DNA from: Peptoclostridium sp.
Lineage (GTDB): Bacteria > Bacillota > Clostridia > Peptostreptococcales > Peptostreptococcaceae
NCBI RefSeq assembly: GCF_009881055.1
Contig: NZ_WXFG01000029.1
Coordinates: 158,527 to 222,526, forward strand
Reading direction: 5' to 3'
Length of the DNA: 64,000 bases
The position numbers and the translations under genes were made by a program. The notes beneath the pieces were generated by a model, which did not search any database, had not been told where the DNA came from, and saw only the letters and a list, made by a program, of their open reading frames with translations. Shown in pieces: positions 17,598 to 27,531 of the stretch (positions are counted from its first letter, which is position 1; every line of letters starts with the position of its first letter).

Positions 17598-19065
17598 TCT
17601 TGAAAACCTCCTCTTCTTTTCTCTTTATCATTTCATCTATTCTAGCAATGTAGTGCTGTATATCCTTCACGTTTGGGACTCTCTCGAGCCTGTTTTCATC
17701 GTGGTATACAAACTTTGATATCCCTCCGGCTCCAACAGCCATAATTGACTGCTGCTCCTCCATTATGTTCATGTTGTATATGCACTCACAGCCTGGCTTG
17801 GCATAGCCCACATTCTCAAGGTTTCCGAGCATATACTTCTGCCTGTACATGTAGTACGGCACAAGCCCCATTTCTTTTGCATATTCGGCTGAGATGTCTA
17901 CCATGCTTTCCATGTCCTCATAGTCTGCAAGGCTGTGCTCGCTAAGTTCGCCCCTCAGGTTAGAGGCTCTTTTTATTGCCATTGTGTGAACAGTAAGGCT
18001 CTCCGGCGAAAGCTCAGCTATGCGCTCAAGTGTGGCTTCCACATCTGACGGCTTCTCTCCGGGAAGTCCTAGAATTATGTCCATGTTTATATTGGAAAAA
18101 CCCATGTTCCTGGCCATTTTGAAAGACGCCTCCACGTCCGAGGACGTGTGTCTCCTTCCAATGCGCTTTAGTGTGGCGTCATTCATAGTCTGCGGATTTA
18201 TGCTTATCCTGTCTATGTCAAGCTCCCTGAGTGCCATAAGCTTATCTTCGTCGATAGTGTCGACCCTGCCGGCTTCTACAGTGAACTCCTTGACTCCAGA
18301 AAAGTCGAAGCTGCCTCTTATGGCTGTTATTATTTCTCTGAGCTCGCCCGAGCTGAGCGTCGTAGGCGTTCCGCCTCCTATGTATACGCTTTCGAGCGTC
18401 TTGCCCCATCTGCTGACTATTTTTGCTGTCTGCTCAATCTCATAAATCAGAGTCCTTACATATTCGGCCTTTAGATGCCCCCACTGCTTGAGCGTGTTCG
18501 AAGGGAACGAGCAGTATATGCACCTTGTGGGACAAAAAGGTATGCTCACATAGAGGGCTATCTTGCCCGAATCAGGAGGGTATATATACTTTCTTTCAGT
18601 TATGGCTATTGCGGTTGCCATCTTCGCCTTCTCAGGCGACAGCCTGTATTTTTCTTCCAGATTGTGCATTATGTCCTCTTCTGTCATTCCGCTATCGAGC
18701 AGCTCCTGAACTATCTTGGTAGGTCTTATCCCTGTTAGTATCCCCCAGGGCGGCTTTGTCCCATGAACTCTGGAAAGAAGTTCGAATATGCACCTTTTGG
18801 TCAAAATTTTTGACTCCCTTTTTAATGTGCGAGAGTCAATAGTGTCTGCCAGCTCAATTTGTTCTGTGTGGCTTTGCTGAATCGCCGCGTTTTGAATATA
18901 GCTGCCCTTGCAGCATATGAAGCCCGAATCCTCAAACGACTCCAGCTTCAAAGCTCTGCCGGTTTCCGGAATTTCTCCCGAAAAAGCAAACTCAGCTTCG
19001 AAAAGCTTTATGAGCTCGCCTGCTTCATATTCAAATTCGCTTCTGTCTATAATTACTTGAAGCAT
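17578..19065 (-). CDS. hemZ: Oxygen-independent coproporphyrinogen III oxidase-like radical SAM protein HemZ
   Basis: 495 residues. The radical SAM cluster motif CPTRCIYCSFPS lies near residue 172-183, followed by the glycine-rich GGGTPT motif and a HemN-type C-terminal region with YYMYRQKYMLGN. An extra N-terminal segment of about 160 residues distinguishes HemZ from HemN. Bacillus HemZ works in anaerobic haem synthesis; in anaerobes without a full haem pathway the role may be HemW-like or unknown. It sits between the MBL hydrolase gene (6 bases away) and hisS (overlapping). Confidence 0.93.
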   Translation of the reverse strand: MLQVIIDRSEFEYEAGELIKLFEAEFAFSGEIPETGRALKLESFEDSGFICCKGSYIQNAAIQQSHTEQIELADTIDSRTLKRESKILTKRCIFELLSRVHGTKPPWGILTGIRPTKIVQELLDSGMTEEDIMHNLEEKYRLSPEKAKMATAIAITERKYIYPPDSGKIALYVSIPFCPTRCIYCSFPSNTLKQWGHLKAEYVRTLIYEIEQTAKIVSRWGKTLESVYIGGGTPTTLSSGELREIITAIRGSFDFSGVKEFTVEAGRVDTIDEDKLMALRELDIDRISINPQTMNDATLKRIGRRHTSSDVEASFKMARNMGFSNINMDIILGLPGEKPSDVEATLERIAELSPESLTVHTMAIKRASNLRGELSEHSLADYEDMESMVDISAEYAKEMGLVPYYMYRQKYMLGNLENVGYAKPGCECIYNMNIMEEQQSIMAVGAGGISKFVYHDENRLERVPNVKDIQHYIARIDEMIKRKEEEVFKNAYTGT

Positions 19066-19071
19066 AATGTA

Positions 19072-19692
19072 TTAAACCTCATTCATATATGAATTTCTTT
19101 TCTTCTCTGTCTTTAGCGTGCTTGCGCTTCCATGGCCGGGAAGCACTTTTAGATGGTCATCCATGCCCTTTAGTTTCTTGAGGGACTCCTGGAGCTTGCC
19201 AAAGTCTCCCCCATAAAGGTCTGATCTTCCTACAGAAAGTGCGAACAGCGTGTCTCCTGTAAAAAGGTATTCGCCCGTCCTTATACACATTCCACCAGGC
19301 GTGTGTCCTGGTGTATGTATTATTTCAAGGCTAAGATCTCCGACCTCTACTATGTCACCTTCTTTGACATATTCGTCGGCTTCTATCTCCACATGCTCGA
19401 CTCCCATGCAGGCAGTGAGGTTTTTTTCCTTGTCGTTTAGCATTTCTTTTTCAAGCTCATGAGCTATGAACTTAGCACCAGTCCTGGCTCTGAGCTCTTC
19501 TATGGCTCCTATGTGGTCACCGTGGCCGTGCGTTGCTATTATATATTTTACCTCGATGCCATTTTCTTCTATTGCCTTCATTATCCTGTCAGCGCTGCCG
19601 CCGGGGTCTATTACAGCTCCTATCTTATTGCTGTCCGCAATTATGTAGCAGTTAACGGCGTATATTCCGGCAGGCACTATTTCAATAAACAT
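19072..19692 (-). CDS. MBL-fold hydrolase, glyoxalase II-like (YqgX/YcbL type)
   Basis: 206 residues. The metallo-beta-lactamase zinc motif THGHGDHIG is followed by HTPGHTPGG, TGDTLF and PGHGS, giving all five usual metal-ligand positions of the short glyoxalase II-like subfamily. The ATG at 19692 has AAGGAGG eight bases ahead; an earlier in-frame start would lie inside dtd. Members are found beside dtd, relA and hemZ in many Clostridia and hydrolyse thioesters in vitro; the physiological substrate is not known. Confidence 0.9.
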   Translation of the reverse strand: MFIEIVPAGIYAVNCYIIADSNKIGAVIDPGGSADRIMKAIEENGIEVKYIIATHGHGDHIGAIEELRARTGAKFIAHELEKEMLNDKEKNLTACMGVEHVEIEADEYVKEGDIVEVGDLSLEIIHTPGHTPGGMCIRTGEYLFTGDTLFALSVGRSDLYGGDFGKLQESLKKLKGMDDHLKVLPGHGSASTLKTEKKRNSYMNEV

Positions 19693-19705
19693 GCGGTGTC
19701 CCTCC

Positions 19706-20155
19706 TTAAAAGTTTCTTTTTGAGTCAAGCAGCATTGTTACTGGTCCGTCGTTGAGAATGTCGACCATCATGTGGGCTCCGAAGCTTCCGGTCTGCACGT
19801 GTATCCCCATTCCTTCCAGTTCCTTTATGAACAGCTCATAGAGCCTGTTTGCAATGTCCGGCTTTGCTGCATCTGTGAAGTTTGGCCTTCTGCCCTTCCT
19901 GCAGTCGCCATAAAGCGTAAACTGTGAAATGGCAAGCAACTCACCCTTGACATCCAGCAGCGAAAGGTTCATCTTTTCATTTTCGTCCTCGAATATTCTA
20001 AGATTCGATATCTTCTCAGCGAGATATTTTACGTCTTCCTCGCAGTCATCGTGCGTTACCCCAAGCAGCACCATAAGCCCCTTGCGTACGCTGCCGACAA
20101 CCTCATCGTCTACTTTAACACTCGAACTTGCTACCCTTTGAACTACGGCTCTCAT
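19706..20155 (-). CDS. dtd: D-aminoacyl-tRNA deacylase
   Basis: 149 residues, the family length, starting [13 protein letters not shown] with AAGGAG eight bases before the ATG at 20155. The active-site loops [15 protein letters not shown] and the C-terminal [11 protein letters not shown] (Gly-cisPro dipeptide region) are intact. It hydrolyses D-aminoacyl-tRNAs and mischarged Gly-tRNA-Ala. It follows relA by 40 bases. Confidence 0.96.
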   Translation of the reverse strand: MRAVVQRVASSSVKVDDEVVGSVRKGLMVLLGVTHDDCEEDVKYLAEKISNLRIFEDENEKMNLSLLDVKGELLAISQFTLYGDCRKGRRPNFTDAAKPDIANRLYELFIKELEGMGIHVQTGSFGAHMMVDILNDGPVTMLLDSKRNF

Positions 20156-20195
20156 AAAATTGCTCCTTATATTATAGTGTTTATTATTTGTCTGA

Positions 20196-22385
20196 TTAAT
20201 TTTCAACCCGGAATACATCAAGCACTCCGGAAAGATTCTTGAGCTTGTTCATTATGCTCTTTAGCTGATCCTTGCTTTCGATTTGAAGCAGTATTGTCAT
20301 GTTGGCCATGCCGTCTCTAGTTGTTCTTGCATTTATGCCGTTGAGCGATATCTTGTCGGCAGCCAGCAGCTGGGTGACTTCTGATATTATGCCCCTTCGG
20401 TCTGTTGCTTTGACTTTTATCTCGGCTTCAAAGGATGCCGTCTTCTCAAGGTCCCACTTGACCTCGAGCAGCCTGCTGTTAACCTCGGTATCGGAAAGGT
20501 CTATGTTGGAGCAATCCCTCCTGTGTATCGAAACTCCTCGGCCTTTAGTTATAAACCCGACTATGTCATCGCCTGGAAGCGGATTGCAGCATTTTGCGAA
20601 TCTGACAAGTATGTTGTCTACGCCCTTTACTATGATTCCCTGGCCCTTTCCTTTCTCCCTTGGTTTTTGCTCTCTTTCCTTTTCCTGCATGCGCTCGAGG
20701 ATTTCAGTGTCCCTCTTGCCCTCATCCTTGACTGCGTCTTTTTCCATCTCGATTTTGAGCTTGGTTATTATCTGGGCCGGCGTTATGCCTCCGTAGCCTA
20801 TAGCCGCGTACATCTCGTCTTCATTTGCAAAGTTGATCTTTCTCATTACAGAAACCACGTATTTGTGCTTCAGGGCCTCAGTCTGAGTTATGCCGTTCCT
20901 TTTGAGCTCTCGGTCAAGCATCTCCTTGCCCTTTTCAATGTTCTCTGTCCTGTTGGCCTTCCTGAACCACTGCCTTATCTTGTTCTTTGCGTGGGTGCTC
21001 TTGGCCACGTTGAGCCAGTCCCTGCTTGGTCCGGTGCTGTGGCCCGAGGTGACTACGTGGACAATGTTGCCGTTTTTCAGCTTGTAGTCAAGTGGAACCA
21101 TACGCCCGTCAACCTTGGCTCCTATGCACTTGTTTCCAACGTCCGTGTGGACTTTGTATGCAAAGTCAATCGGCGTGGAACCCGCAGGCAGTTCAACCAC
21201 ATCACCTTTCGGCGAAAATACGAACACCTGGTTTGTGAACAGGTCTATTTTGAGGGCTTCCATGAACTCTCTCGGATCGTTGAGGTCGTCCTGAAGCTCC
21301 ATCATCTGGCGGAGCCATGACAGCTTCTTGTCCAGGTCGCTCTTGTCCACGCCCGTCTTGCCTTCCTTGTATTTCCAGTGGGCTGCTATTCCCAGCTCTG
21401 CTGTCTTGTTCATCTCGAATGTCCTGATTTGAATCTCGAGCGGACCTCCGTCGAGACCTACAACAGTGGTATGCAATGACTGATACATGTTAGGCTTTGG
21501 CATCGCGATATAGTCCTTGAAGCGGCCGGGCAGCGGCTTCCATATGGTATGGACGACTCCAAGCACTGCATAGCAGTCCTTTATACTGTTTACTATCACC
21601 CTAACGCCCGTAAGGTCGTATATCTGCTCGAAACTCTTGCCCTGATAGTGCATCTTCCTGTAAATGCTGTAGAAATGCTTCGCTCTTCCGCTTATTTCAA
21701 AATCTACATCAAGCTCATCTATGTGTTCTTTGAGCATTGATATTACCTGATGTATATACTCTTCTCTTTCCTTTCTCTTCTTGGCTACCTTGTCTACAAG
21801 CTCGTAGTAGCCCTCCGGATCGAGATATCTTAGTGCGGTATCTTCAAGCTCGAATTTTATCTTGGATATTCCGAGTCTGTTTGCTATTGGGGCATATATT
21901 TCGAGCGTCTCCCTGGCTTTCTCCTGCGCCTTGATTTCGGACATGTAGTTGAGTGTTCTCATGTTGTGGAGTCTGTCTGCAAGTTTTATGAGCACGACCC
22001 TTATGTCTTTAGCCATGGCAATAAACATCTTTCTGATATTCTCAGCCTGGGTCTCTTCTTTAGACTTGTATTCAATCTTTCCGAGCTTTGTAACTCCGTC
22101 TACGAGATCTGCTATCTCCTGCCCGAATATGTTGCTCAAATCTTCATACGTATACTTAGTATCCTCTATTACGTCATGTAAAAGACCCGCAGCCACTGTT
22201 ACCGTGTCAAGCTGCAGCTCGACTAGTATTTTGGCCACGCTTACAGGATGTATGAAATACTTCTCTCCAGATTTTCTGTACTGTCCCACATGCGCACTTT
22301 CAGCCAGGTTGTAAGCCTTTATTATAAGCTCCAGATTGCTTTCAGGACTATATTGTTCTATGCTAAGCAACAGATTTTCCAACAT
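20196..22385 (-). CDS. relA: Bifunctional (p)ppGpp synthetase/hydrolase
   Basis: About 729 residues. Domains in order: HD hydrolase ([30 protein letters not shown]), synthetase ([21 protein letters not shown] and the metal-binding region), TGS ([21 protein letters not shown]), zinc-finger/conserved cysteine region ([13 protein letters not shown]) and a C-terminal ACT domain. Both HD and synthetase motifs look intact, so it should make and degrade the alarmone. The ATG at 22385 with AGGGTGAT is favoured over a TTG at 22403. It follows apt closely, as is usual in Firmicutes. Confidence 0.96.
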   Translation of the reverse strand: MLENLLLSIEQYSPESNLELIIKAYNLAESAHVGQYRKSGEKYFIHPVSVAKILVELQLDTVTVAAGLLHDVIEDTKYTYEDLSNIFGQEIADLVDGVTKLGKIEYKSKEETQAENIRKMFIAMAKDIRVVLIKLADRLHNMRTLNYMSEIKAQEKARETLEIYAPIANRLGISKIKFELEDTALRYLDPEGYYELVDKVAKKRKEREEYIHQVISMLKEHIDELDVDFEISGRAKHFYSIYRKMHYQGKSFEQIYDLTGVRVIVNSIKDCYAVLGVVHTIWKPLPGRFKDYIAMPKPNMYQSLHTTVVGLDGGPLEIQIRTFEMNKTAELGIAAHWKYKEGKTGVDKSDLDKKLSWLRQMMELQDDLNDPREFMEALKIDLFTNQVFVFSPKGDVVELPAGSTPIDFAYKVHTDVGNKCIGAKVDGRMVPLDYKLKNGNIVHVVTSGHSTGPSRDWLNVAKSTHAKNKIRQWFRKANRTENIEKGKEMLDRELKRNGITQTEALKHKYVVSVMRKINFANEDEMYAAIGYGGITPAQIITKLKIEMEKDAVKDEGKRDTEILERMQEKEREQKPREKGKGQGIIVKGVDNILVRFAKCCNPLPGDDIVGFITKGRGVSIHRRDCSNIDLSDTEVNSRLLEVKWDLEKTASFEAEIKVKATDRRGIISEVTQLLAADKISLNGINARTTRDGMANMTILLQIESKDQLKSIMNKLKNLSGVLDVFRVEN

Positions 22386-22420
22386 AAGAATCACCCTATC
22401 CAAATTACTGAAATAATTTA

Positions 22421-22939
22421 TTAGTCTTTATATTTAATCACCGAATCTACGGCGTATCCTTTAAGCGATTCTCTGGCGTTCAAGAATTCCAGCTCTATCA
22501 GATACTCTATGGCCACGACTTCTCCGCCGAGTTTTTCTATCAGCTCTATTACAGCCTCTGTAGTCCCGCCAGTAGCCAGCAGGTCATCCACTATAGCTAC
22601 CCTTGTTCCGGGACGTATTGCATCCTTGTGTATTTCCAGGCTGTCTTCTCCATATTCAAGGTCGTAATCGAACGACTCTGTCTCTGATGGAAGCTTGCCG
22701 GGCTTTCTCACAGGCACAAAGCCTGCACCTATAGCGTACGCCACAGGAGCGCCCAGAAGGAAGCCCCTTGCCTCAGGGCCTACAACTATGTCTATGTCCT
22801 TGCCCATTAGGTTGCCCACAATCGCATCTATGGCACTTTTGAAGGCTTTGCCGTCCTTGAGCAGGGTTGTTATATCCTTGAAATTGATACCCTCCTTTGG
22901 AAAGCCTTCAATCTCTCTTATCCATTCCTTCAAATCCAT
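22421..22939 (-). CDS. apt: Adenine phosphoribosyltransferase
   Basis: About 172 residues. The PRPP-binding motif [16 protein letters not shown] and the adenine-loop motif [20 protein letters not shown] mark APRT, a purine salvage enzyme. The start may be ATG 22939 or a GTG two codons upstream (22945); a GGAGGG site serves either. Placed between recJ and relA, a conserved clostridial order. Confidence 0.96.
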   Translation of the reverse strand: MDLKEWIREIEGFPKEGINFKDITTLLKDGKAFKSAIDAIVGNLMGKDIDIVVGPEARGFLLGAPVAYAIGAGFVPVRKPGKLPSETESFDYDLEYGEDSLEIHKDAIRPGTRVAIVDDLLATGGTTEAVIELIEKLGGEVVAIEYLIELEFLNARESLKGYAVDSVIKYKD

Positions 22940-23092
22940 CAACACTTGCCCTCCTTGATTTACAACAAAATACGGTTTCATTGTAAATATTTTACATTAC
23001 GTAAAAACGGATAATAATACTATTATATCTTTTCATAATAATTTAATCAACATTTTGCAAACTACTCATTTTGCATAATAGCAAAGAATCGT

Positions 23093-24877
23093 CTACCTAA
23101 AATCCTTGAGAATGAGCTGCAGGCTTTTTCTGCCCATGTACTCGTTTAATCCTATTGTGTATACGAAGTCCATGTCGAAGCTGCATTTGCCTTTACTGAT
23201 TATGTCATCGTACAGGCTGTCTCCGAATCTTTGCCTTATTAGCTCCTCAAACTTCTTAGCACCGCCGAAGCTTACAGCTTCAAGCTTTTCCCCATTGCCT
23301 TTTCTAATGCATGTGAGCTTCAGTACGTTGCAGCTTTTCCCAAGCAGCCTTACTCCAACTACCCTTATATTTTTTTCTGCAAATATAGGCGTTGGATTGC
23401 CCTTTCCGAAAGGCTCAAGCATTTTGATGCTTTCAAAAAGGTCGAAGGATATCTCTTCGAGCGAAAGCCTCTTGTCTATTCTTATAATAGGCTCTATGTC
23501 ATCGGGGGTCAGCCCGCAAAGCTCGTTAAGCTTTCTTCTGAGCTTTTCAATGTTTTCGTGTTTAAGAGAAAGGCCGGCCGCCATTGGGTGGCCTCCGAAT
23601 TTTTCTATAAGCTCGCTGCACTCTGATAGCTTTTCAAACATATTGTACTTTTCGATTGACCTTGCCGAGCCCTTTATCATGTCCTTGCCGTTTGTGAGCA
23701 CTATGGCAGGCATATTGTAAGCCTCCTTGATTCTTCCTGCCACTATCCCTGCTATGCTCTCATGCAGCAGCTCGTCATATGCAAGTATGACTCTGTCATC
23801 GCCGTGCATCCTTTCAATTATTTCCGCCACCCTTTCGACTCCCTTTTCGGTGAGCTGCTTTCTTTCTTCATTGAGGGTAACGAGCCTCTCGGCCAGAACC
23901 GCAGCCTCCTCATCATCCTTACAAAGCAGCAGTTCAAGCGAAATCGTTGCCCTTTCCAGCCTCCCCGTGGCATTGATGCAAGGTCCTATTATGAAGCCCA
24001 CATGATATGTGCCCAGGTTCGACTTTGTGAGCCCTGCCCTTTCTATGAGTGCATTGAGGCCCTTATTCTTCGTGGTTCTGAGCATTTCAAGTCCCCGTTT
24101 TGCTATTATCCTGTTTTCATCTACAAGATCCACAACGTCGCATATGGTAGCTATGGCTGCATATTCCATGAATTCGAGGGCTTCACTTTCATCTATTCCA
24201 AACTCTTTGTAGAGGGCGCATGCAAACTTGTATGCTATGGCTCCTGCGCACAGCAGTTTGAATGGATAGGGGCAGTCTGGCTGCTTTGGATTTATTATCG
24301 CATTTGCATCAGGCAGCCTGACGCATCTTGTTCCATTCTCGTCTGTCTCATAAGCCACCTCATGGTGGTCTGTCACCACCACTTTCATTCCCAGGCTTCT
24401 TGCAAGGTCTATTTGCTCTACCGAAGCAATACCGTTGTCGCAGGTTATTATAAGCTCAGTGCCCTCGCTTTTGAGCCTGTATATTGATTCATTGTTCATT
24501 CCATACCCTTCAAGCTCCCTGTGAGGTATGTAGCTGCTCACATTTGCGCCACACCTTGAAAGTGCGCTGTATAGTATGTAGCTGCTCATGACTCCGTCTA
24601 CATCGTAGTCTCCGTATACCGTGATTTTTTCGCCGTTTCTTACGGACTCTTTCACGGCCAAAACGCCCTTTGCCATATCCTTGAAAAGACTAGGACTGTA
24701 AAGGTCGTCTGTTGTGGAATTTATGAACTTGTCGATCTCTTCTTCAGTTTTGAAGCCCCTGTTTGCAAGTATCTCCAGTATTATCCTGCTGCACCCAATT
24801 CTTCTGGAGAGCTGCTCTATGTCACAGGAGCTTCTTTTTAACATCCATTTCGCCAAGCAATTCACATCCGTTTCCAT
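23093..24877 (-). CDS. recJ: Single-stranded-DNA-specific exonuclease RecJ
   Basis: About 594 residues. DHH motifs are present: YGDYDVDGVMSS, the EGYGMN segment, ITCDNGIAS, VTDHHE, and the DHHA1 domain with SGxAGRIK-like HESIAGIVAGRIKEAYN and GGHPMAAGLSL. The C-terminal OB domain follows. RecJ degrades ssDNA 5' to 3' in recombination and mismatch or base excision repair. The ATG at 24877 begins 17 bases after the UbiB-like stop; no good ribosome site is seen, which suggests translational coupling, and an upstream in-frame start at 24934 cannot be excluded. Confidence 0.94.
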   Translation of the reverse strand: METDVNCLAKWMLKRSSCDIEQLSRRIGCSRIILEILANRGFKTEEEIDKFINSTTDDLYSPSLFKDMAKGVLAVKESVRNGEKITVYGDYDVDGVMSSYILYSALSRCGANVSSYIPHRELEGYGMNNESIYRLKSEGTELIITCDNGIASVEQIDLARSLGMKVVVTDHHEVAYETDENGTRCVRLPDANAIINPKQPDCPYPFKLLCAGAIAYKFACALYKEFGIDESEALEFMEYAAIATICDVVDLVDENRIIAKRGLEMLRTTKNKGLNALIERAGLTKSNLGTYHVGFIIGPCINATGRLERATISLELLLCKDDEEAAVLAERLVTLNEERKQLTEKGVERVAEIIERMHGDDRVILAYDELLHESIAGIVAGRIKEAYNMPAIVLTNGKDMIKGSARSIEKYNMFEKLSECSELIEKFGGHPMAAGLSLKHENIEKLRRKLNELCGLTPDDIEPIIRIDKRLSLEEISFDLFESIKMLEPFGKGNPTPIFAEKNIRVVGVRLLGKSCNVLKLTCIRKGNGEKLEAVSFGGAKKFEELIRQRFGDSLYDDIISKGKCSFDMDFVYTIGLNEYMGRKSLQLILKDFR

Positions 24878-24893
24878 ATTTATACTAGTTGTA

Positions 24894-26567
24894 TTATTTG
24901 TTGCTGTTTCGCGAGTAGAGCATGGAAAACACAAGAAAGAATCCCATGATTGTCGCTATTGAATACCCCAAGAGCCCTATGGCGGGATATCCTTTTATTT
25001 CCGGACCTTTTCCCGATAGAATCACAATCGAGGAGCCCACTATTATGGCTGATATTATAAGGCTCACCGATAGCCTGTTTGCTGTTTTTGAGATTTCCCT
25101 CTCAAGCCTTGAAAAGCTTATTTCTTCCACAGAAATTCGTATGTTGTTCTTTTTTATGCGGTTCAGCATCCACCTTATCTGTTCCGGGATGCTTTTTAGG
25201 TCCCTTAGTATAGACTCGATATAATACCTCGTTTCTCTCGCCGTTTCCTTGTACCTTTCTATATCCATGTAGCTTTGCCTCAAAAATTCATCCATAAGCA
25301 TAGATATTGAAAATTCGGGATAGAGCTTTTTCCCAGTGCCCTCAAGCGTAACCATAGTCTTTGCGAGCATTGTAAAGCCCGTAGGCAGCGCAAGTCTGTT
25401 TTTTCGCGCAAAGTAGAGGAACTCTCGAATAAGCTCGGTTATGCTTATCCGTTCAAGAGGTGTGTTGTAGTAATAGTAGATGTAAAAACCGAGATCCTCC
25501 TTGAGCTTTCTTATATTCGAATCCGGGTCTACGGCATCCAGCTGCACAAGGCAGTCGACTATACCGTCGACATTGTTGTCGCTTATTGACGTGAATATCT
25601 GGTTTATAAGCTTCTTTGTGTCCCTGTCTATCACTCCTACTATACCAAAGTCGACAAACGCTATAGTATTTTTATCAAGCACGAATACGTTCCCCGGGTG
25701 CAGGTCCGCGTGGAAAAAACCGTAGCTGAAGACCTGCTTCATAAATGCCTTCGCCTCAATAAATGCTGCCTTTTTGCAGTCCCAGCCCCTTCTTTTTATC
25801 TCGTCTGTATCGCTTATCTTGACTCCTTCTACCATCTCAAGCGTCAGAATCTTCTTTGAGGTGAACTCCCAGTATACCTTCGGGATGTAGATATCTTCGT
25901 CATCCCTGTGAATCTGTGCAAGCTTTTCGCAGTTCCTGGCCTCGAAATTATAGTCCATCTCCCTTTTTATACTTGCGCTGAATTCATCCACGATTTCGAT
26001 ATAGTTGGTAGCGCTTTTTTTGTCTATGCGCTCCTGCAGAAGCTTGGCCACAAAGTAGAGTATGTCTGTGTCTGAGGATATGATCCCTTCTATTCCCGGC
26101 CTCTGAACCTTCACTATGACGCTTTTTCCTCCCTTTGTCATGGCCCTGTGGACCTGTCCTATAGAGGCCGCCGCCATAGGCTTTTCCTCGAACTCCAAGA
26201 ATGCATCTTCTACTGTAATCCCTATATCATTATAGAATATCTCCTTTGCCTTTTCAAAACTAAATGGCTCAACATTGTCCTGCAGCTTGGAGAGCTGCTC
26301 GATTATACTGTCGTCCAGCAAATCTCCTCTTGTGCTGAGTATCTGTCCAAGCTTTATGAACGTTGGACCCAGCTCCACTATGGCATTTTTTATGCGCTCT
26401 TCGTGAGTCATGTTCTTTATCTCGTCGTTCATGCCGCCGGGGGATCTGTATACATAGTCATCTATATTCAGCTTTTCCACTAGGTATGTAAATCCATATT
26501 TCATAAGCACGTTGAGTATCTGCCTGTACCTTCTAAGATTTTTCGGCCTCATATATAGCATGCTCAA
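24894..26567 (-). CDS. ABC1/UbiB (AarF)-family atypical kinase, membrane anchored
   Basis: 557 residues. Features of the ABC1 kinase family: KxGQ-type motif FIKLGQILSTR, the Ala-rich loop AAASIGQVHRA, the catalytic lysine in VIVKVQRPG, FHADLHPGN and VDFGIVG. Two transmembrane helices at the C-terminus (about 498-518 and 528-548) are typical of UbiB. It may regulate isoprenoid-lipid metabolism; in an anaerobe without ubiquinone the role is unclear. It starts at TTG (26567) with AAGGGGG upstream, or at ATG 26561. It interrupts the usual secF-recJ adjacency. Confidence 0.9.
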   Translation of the reverse strand: MSMLYMRPKNLRRYRQILNVLMKYGFTYLVEKLNIDDYVYRSPGGMNDEIKNMTHEERIKNAIVELGPTFIKLGQILSTRGDLLDDSIIEQLSKLQDNVEPFSFEKAKEIFYNDIGITVEDAFLEFEEKPMAAASIGQVHRAMTKGGKSVIVKVQRPGIEGIISSDTDILYFVAKLLQERIDKKSATNYIEIVDEFSASIKREMDYNFEARNCEKLAQIHRDDEDIYIPKVYWEFTSKKILTLEMVEGVKISDTDEIKRRGWDCKKAAFIEAKAFMKQVFSYGFFHADLHPGNVFVLDKNTIAFVDFGIVGVIDRDTKKLINQIFTSISDNNVDGIVDCLVQLDAVDPDSNIRKLKEDLGFYIYYYYNTPLERISITELIREFLYFARKNRLALPTGFTMLAKTMVTLEGTGKKLYPEFSISMLMDEFLRQSYMDIERYKETARETRYYIESILRDLKSIPEQIRWMLNRIKKNNIRISVEEISFSRLEREISKTANRLSVSLIISAIIVGSSIVILSGKGPEIKGYPAIGLLGYSIATIMGFFLVFSMLYSRNSNK

Positions 26568-26616
26568 GCTGCACCCCCTTGCCGGTTATTTATAAAAAAA
26601 TGAAAAAGGTATCAAA

Positions 26617-26650
26617 AAAGGGCAATATACTATAATATATATTGCCCTTT
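26617..26650 (-). terminator. Intrinsic terminator after secF
   Basis: AAAGGGCAATATA and TATATTGCCCTTT arms around a short AT loop, followed by six T on the minus strand. It marks the end of the secDF unit ahead of the UbiB-like gene. Confidence 0.85.
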
Positions 26651-26656
26651 TGGCGC

Positions 26657-27520
26657 TTATGAAACCTTCTGTTTTTGCTTGAAAACAACCCAGACTGGGC
26701 TTGCTATGAATATTGACGAGTACGTTCCCACCAGGATGCCTGCAATAAGAGGAAGTGTGAACTCCTTTATAGCATCTACCCCAAAAATGTATAGCGCTGT
26801 TATTGTCACAATAGTTGTAAGCGAAGTGTTCATTGTTCTTGAAAGAGTCTGCTTTATACTGTCATTTGCAAGAGTAGCATACTCGCTTTTTTTGTAGTTG
26901 CCTGCATTTTCTCTTATCCTGTCGAATACGACTATTGTATCGTTTATGGAGTAGCCCACAACAGTAAGTATAGCCGCTATGAAGGTGCTGTTTAGCGGTA
27001 TCCTGAACATCGCATAGAAAGCCAGCATGAAGAGCACGTCATGCACGAGTGATACTATTGCCGCTACACCGTAAGAAAGCTCGAACCTGAAGCTAATATA
27101 TACGAGCATAAATATCGATGAGACAATCACTGCAAGCATGGCTTTGTTCTTTATCTCGTTGCCCACTGAAGGTCCTATCTGCTCTGCCTTTAGAAGATCT
27201 CCGTCTTCAAGGCTGTATTTTTGCTTGAATGTCTCAAAAAAGCTGTCTATTTTTTTGCTGTCCATATCTTTTATTGTCTTGAGCTGGACAACCGTTTTGT
27301 CGGCTCCCAGCTTGTTGATTGTAATGTTGCTGTCGATTTCCTTCGACATCTCCTTTATCTCCGCTATAGGAACATTCTTGTGTAGATTCATTTCCATAAC
27401 TGTTCCGCCAGTAAAGTCTATGCCGTAGTTGAATCCAAACATTAGAGCCATTATAAGGCCTACCACTATAAATGCAGTTGAGGCTCCAAACCAGATTTTC
27501 ATTTTTTCGATAATTTTCAT
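26657..27520 (-). CDS. secF: Protein translocase subunit SecF
   Basis: 287 residues, six predicted transmembrane segments. The N-terminal FGFNYGIDFTGGTVME motif and the periplasmic P4 loop are followed by the characteristic VGYSINDTIVVFDRIRENAG motif. With SecD it pulls secreted proteins across the membrane using the proton or sodium gradient. AGGAGG lies 7 bases before the ATG. It follows secD by 11 bases. Confidence 0.97.
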   Translation of the reverse strand: MKIIEKMKIWFGASTAFIVVGLIMALMFGFNYGIDFTGGTVMEMNLHKNVPIAEIKEMSKEIDSNITINKLGADKTVVQLKTIKDMDSKKIDSFFETFKQKYSLEDGDLLKAEQIGPSVGNEIKNKAMLAVIVSSIFMLVYISFRFELSYGVAAIVSLVHDVLFMLAFYAMFRIPLNSTFIAAILTVVGYSINDTIVVFDRIRENAGNYKKSEYATLANDSIKQTLSRTMNTSLTTIVTITALYIFGVDAIKEFTLPLIAGILVGTYSSIFIASPVWVVFKQKQKVS

Positions 27521-27531
27521 AGTCTATCCTC

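Noticed and set aside
18133..18150. CACGTCC-GAG-GACGTG palindrome
   Set aside because: Lies within hemZ coding sequence without a T run, likely chance.
20523..21320. 265-codon open frame antisense to relA
   Set aside because: Shadow of a long conserved gene; no ribosome site and no recognisable protein.
23762..24487. 241-codon open frame antisense to recJ
   Set aside because: Shadow of recJ codon usage; recJ motifs are intact on the other strand.
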